Positions 50,465 to 51,974 of a stretch of 51,974 bases of DNA are shown in pieces. Position 1 is the stretch's first letter. Each line of letters opens with the position of its first letter. This DNA is from a virus, in the IMG/VR virus record IMGVR_UViG_3300028802_000021, positions 1-51,974 of that record; one strand, written 5' to 3'. The notes beneath the pieces were generated by a model. It did not search any database, was not told where the DNA came from, and saw nothing but the letters and a program-made list of their open reading frames with translations. Both the position numbers and the translations under genes were made by a program.

Positions 50465-50796
50465 AAGCAGGAAGGTTTTTCAGCTTGTTCAGCGGCCGAG
50501 ACGACAACGCCGACGTCTACGTTGACCTTGACGGCACCCAAATCCCCGTCATCTCCGCCCGATACGAGCCCGGCGACAAAGCCCGAGTCGTCATACGACT
50601 CGATCAGCTCAAGCTGCTCGTCTATCTCGACAAGGTCAAAAACGCGCCGGAAGAGGAAACCTCCCCGCAGGTGCACCACCTGTCAGCGAATGGCGACCCG
50701 CACGTGAAAACGGGCGACTCCGTCACCGGGCGATGGGGCATGGTCGACTGTCCACAGTGTAAGCGGGCGTATACCGCCAAAGCGGCCAAGATCTAA
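50461..50796 (+). CDS. Small beta-rich protein with C-terminal Cys pair
   Basis: A 111-residue protein: ADVYVDLDGTQIPVISARYE, PGDKARVVIRLDQLKLLVYL, VDCPQCKRAYTAKAAKI. The beginning is beta-like, the end carries one CxxC zinc-type pair. GTG 50461 overlaps the upstream stop. Function unknown. Confidence 0.65.
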   Translation: MKAGRFFSLFSGRDDNADVYVDLDGTQIPVISARYEPGDKARVVIRLDQLKLLVYLDKVKNAPEEETSPQVHHLSANGDPHVKTGDSVTGRWGMVDCPQCKRAYTAKAAKI

Positions 50797-50811
50797 GGGG
50801 GTCGGCCAGTC

Positions 50812-51078
50812 GTGAGCGCGAAAGATCCCGCAGACCGTTCCCTCATCGCATCCATTGCAGCCCACATCTCATGGGGACGCACCCCCAACCGGGCCGCCAG
50901 AACCGAGGCCGCCCGTCAGGCCGCGCTCGATCGGTTCGAGGCCCAGGTGCCGCCCGAGGTGGTTGACCCGGCCGCCCGTGCCGCCGCCGCCGAAAACCTG
51001 CGCCGGGCCTACTACAAGACCCTCGCTCGCAAGTCCGCTCAGGCGCGCAAGGCCAAGAAGGCGAAACTTCTCCGCTAG
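50812..51078 (+). CDS. Small conserved actinobacterial-type protein
   Basis: An 88-residue basic protein: SLIASIAAHISWGRTPNRAA, RTEAARQAALDRFEAQVPPE and AENLRRAYYKTLARKSAQAR. The AHxSWxRTPNRxARTxxAR and RAYxxxLxxKSAxAR patterns are familiar from a short conserved protein of Streptomyces and its phages, still unnamed in function. It ends before a terminator. Confidence 0.75.
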   Translation: MSAKDPADRSLIASIAAHISWGRTPNRAARTEAARQAALDRFEAQVPPEVVDPAARAAAAENLRRAYYKTLARKSAQARKAKKAKLLR

Positions 51079-51095
51079 CGCGACTGGTGGAGCGG

Positions 51096-51129
51096 AAAAG
51101 GCCCTCTAGCGCGACTGGGGGGCCTTTTT
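51096..51129 (+). terminator. Intrinsic terminator
   Basis: AAAAGGCCC and GGGCCTTTT enclose a 15-base loop and are followed by a T. The loop carries the second copy of CTAGCGCGACTGG. It ends the + strand unit that runs from 50037. Confidence 0.75.
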
Positions 51130-51147
51130 CGACGAAAAGGAGCCTAA

Positions 51148-51510
51148 ATGGAAGAAATTACCGGGCGAGCCATGAGCCCGTTCCTGCGCATGCACCCCGA
51201 AGCCCCGATCCGGGTCAGCATCAACGGATTCCTGGTAAAAATCGACGATGTGTACTACGACAACCGGATCGGGGTCCAAATCGTCGAAATCGACTCCGAT
51301 CTGCCCCAAATCGAGCTGTGGACCTCCGTAGAGGCCGCTAAATACCTGAAAGTGTCCCGGCAGCGGATCCACCAGATCGCCACCGCCTACGCGCTCACCC
51401 CGGCACACACAGTTCTCGTCGGCGGAGGGCGAAGCCTCCACCTATGGCATGCGGCAACCTGGCGCCAGTTCGCCGAAATCGACCGGAGCGCCGGGCGCCC
51501 CAAGACCTAG
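51148..51510 (+). CDS. Protein with C-terminal helix-turn-helix
   Basis: A 120-residue protein. AAGGAG precedes ATG 51148. The N-terminal 55 residues are beta-like (IRVSINGFLVKIDDVYYDNR, VQIVEIDSDLPQIELW). The middle holds an excisionase-type helix-turn-helix (TSVEAAKYLKVSRQRIHQIA). The end is LHLWHAATWRQFAEIDRS. Possibly a phage regulator or accessory RDF; function unknown. Confidence 0.7.
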   Translation: MEEITGRAMSPFLRMHPEAPIRVSINGFLVKIDDVYYDNRIGVQIVEIDSDLPQIELWTSVEAAKYLKVSRQRIHQIATAYALTPAHTVLVGGGRSLHLWHAATWRQFAEIDRSAGRPKT

Positions 51511-51520
51511 GAGAACCCTG

Positions 51521-51760
51521 ATGGGCGTCAACCATCCCCAGTACGGCACCTTCTGCGCCATCTGCTTCGGACAGCTCAGATCCGAAGACTGCGCCACCGA
51601 CAGCGACGGGCAGAAATGGGACGTCTGCAAGGGGAAATGCGCTGTCGAAGCCGGAATCTCGCCGTCAGGAGACGAAGTCGGAGAAGTACCAGTCCGGCTC
51701 CGCCAGCAGCCGGCGCCACTCCGCAGCAATCCCCCCCAGCAACATGATCAAATCGTCTGA
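51521..51760 (+). CDS. Small Cys-rich protein
   Basis: A 79-residue protein: YGTFCAICFGQLRSEDCATD then KWDVCKGKCAVEAGISPSGD. Two Cys pairs suggest one zinc. GGAG is upstream. The last about 30 residues lie antisense to the - strand gene at 51665 and have a composition more like antisense sequence, so the true end could be shorter. Confidence 0.6.
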   Translation: MGVNHPQYGTFCAICFGQLRSEDCATDSDGQKWDVCKGKCAVEAGISPSGDEVGEVPVRLRQQPAPLRSNPPQQHDQIV

Positions 51761-51886
51761 GTCCCGCGCCGTCCCGATCAACTTCAACTCATCACCGGCA
51801 GAAATATAGATGCCGATCTCATGACTCGGGGGCCATTCCACAGCCCGAGTCGCATTATCGACCGGATTCGGGAAATCAGTCTGCAC
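51665..51886 (-). CDS. Small hypothetical protein at the right end
   Basis: A 73-residue protein: MQTDFPNPVDNATRAVEWPP, then SHEIGIYISAGDELKLIGTA, RDSDDLIMLLGGIAAEWRRL. The strand-turn-helix pattern looks real. Its 3' end overlaps the + gene by 96 bases tail-to-tail, and an AT-rich region precedes its start. Function unknown. Confidence 0.65.
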   Translation of the reverse strand: MQTDFPNPVDNATRAVEWPPSHEIGIYISAGDELKLIGTARDSDDLIMLLGGIAAEWRRLLAEPDWYFSDFVS

Positions 51887-51974
51887 AATTCCTCTATTTG
51901 TATTCAGAATGGTAAATGCGATATTTAGCGGCTATTTGCCATTTGGAATTTCGGATGATCGACTCGGCTCGGGC
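51887..51974. promoter_or_regulatory. AT-rich right end
   Basis: Unusually AT-rich for this genome. AATGGTAAAT and ATTTGCCATT form an imperfect inverted repeat (10 bp, one wobble). It likely holds the promoter for the leftward gene at 51886; the window may also end at a genome terminus here. Confidence 0.4.

Noticed and set aside
1-51974. CRISPR array
   Set aside because: No series of identical 24-40 bp repeats with regular spacers was seen; the 11-bp array and att repeats are too short and unspaced.
1-51974. Insertion sequence or transposase
   Set aside because: No DDE transposase motifs or flanking terminal inverted repeats with target duplications were recognised; HNH genes are the only candidate mobile elements.

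Overview
The window looks like a complete or near-complete genome of a temperate tailed phage (siphovirus morphology) or prophage of a high-GC Gram-positive host. The evidence is the GC-rich third codon positions, frequent GTG/TTG starts, ATGA/GTGA stop-start overlaps, long non-contractile tail genes and many actinophage-type small zinc-knuckle proteins. Streptomyces or a related actinomycete is the most likely host group, but the sequence alone does not fix the species. Only phage-type genes are seen.

Layout. (1) 1-4163, + strand: a 530-base non-coding stretch with TCGGACA repeats, then about 14 small early-type genes, several preceded by a leader hairpin, ending at a bidirectional terminator (4173-4208). 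(2) 4223-16285, mostly - strand: a C5 DNA methylase, small accessory proteins, two HNH endonucleases, a DGQHR/ParB-like protein, and a replication/recombination block (winged-helix protein with an internal 11-bp iteron array, RusA resolvase, RecT annealing protein, Cas4-like exonuclease, double-HTH protein). A secreted AMIN-like protein on the + strand (5232-5726) with its own terminator is a likely moron. (3) 16575-22045, mixed strands: a GntR-type and an XRE-type regulator (+), a three-copy family of unknown proteins (-), a tRNA-like element (+), small genes, and an attP-like region rich in repeats. (4) 22046-23528 (-): tyrosine integrase and an excisionase-like HTH protein. (5) 23849-49832 (-): the late operon. 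In the order of transcription it holds small terminase, large terminase, endolysin, holin-like protein, a small head protein, portal, protease, major capsid, connector proteins, tail terminator, major tail protein, frameshifted tail assembly chaperones, tape measure, distal tail protein and minor tail proteins including a 1780-residue one. (6) 50037-51760 (+): small genes, and one - strand gene at the right end.

Three blocks of opposite (+) polarity interrupt the late operon. 43523-43993 has no convincing protein gene and holds an initiator-like tRNA, a long hairpin and two tandem structured RNA copies with compensatory base changes. 44979-46290 carries membrane, Cys-cluster and ribbon-helix-helix proteins with a terminator. 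48044-49417 carries repeated XRE/QEFG-motif regulators behind a perfect 19-bp operator palindrome. These blocks look like independently expressed morons, immunity functions or RNA functions and are the most promising places for undescribed biology, with the iteron array and the triplicated family.

The lysogeny decision probably involves the integrase/excisionase pair plus one or more of the regulators at 17047, 17466 and 48044-49417; no single gene is clearly the immunity repressor. All functions come from reading protein motifs by eye; no database search was run.
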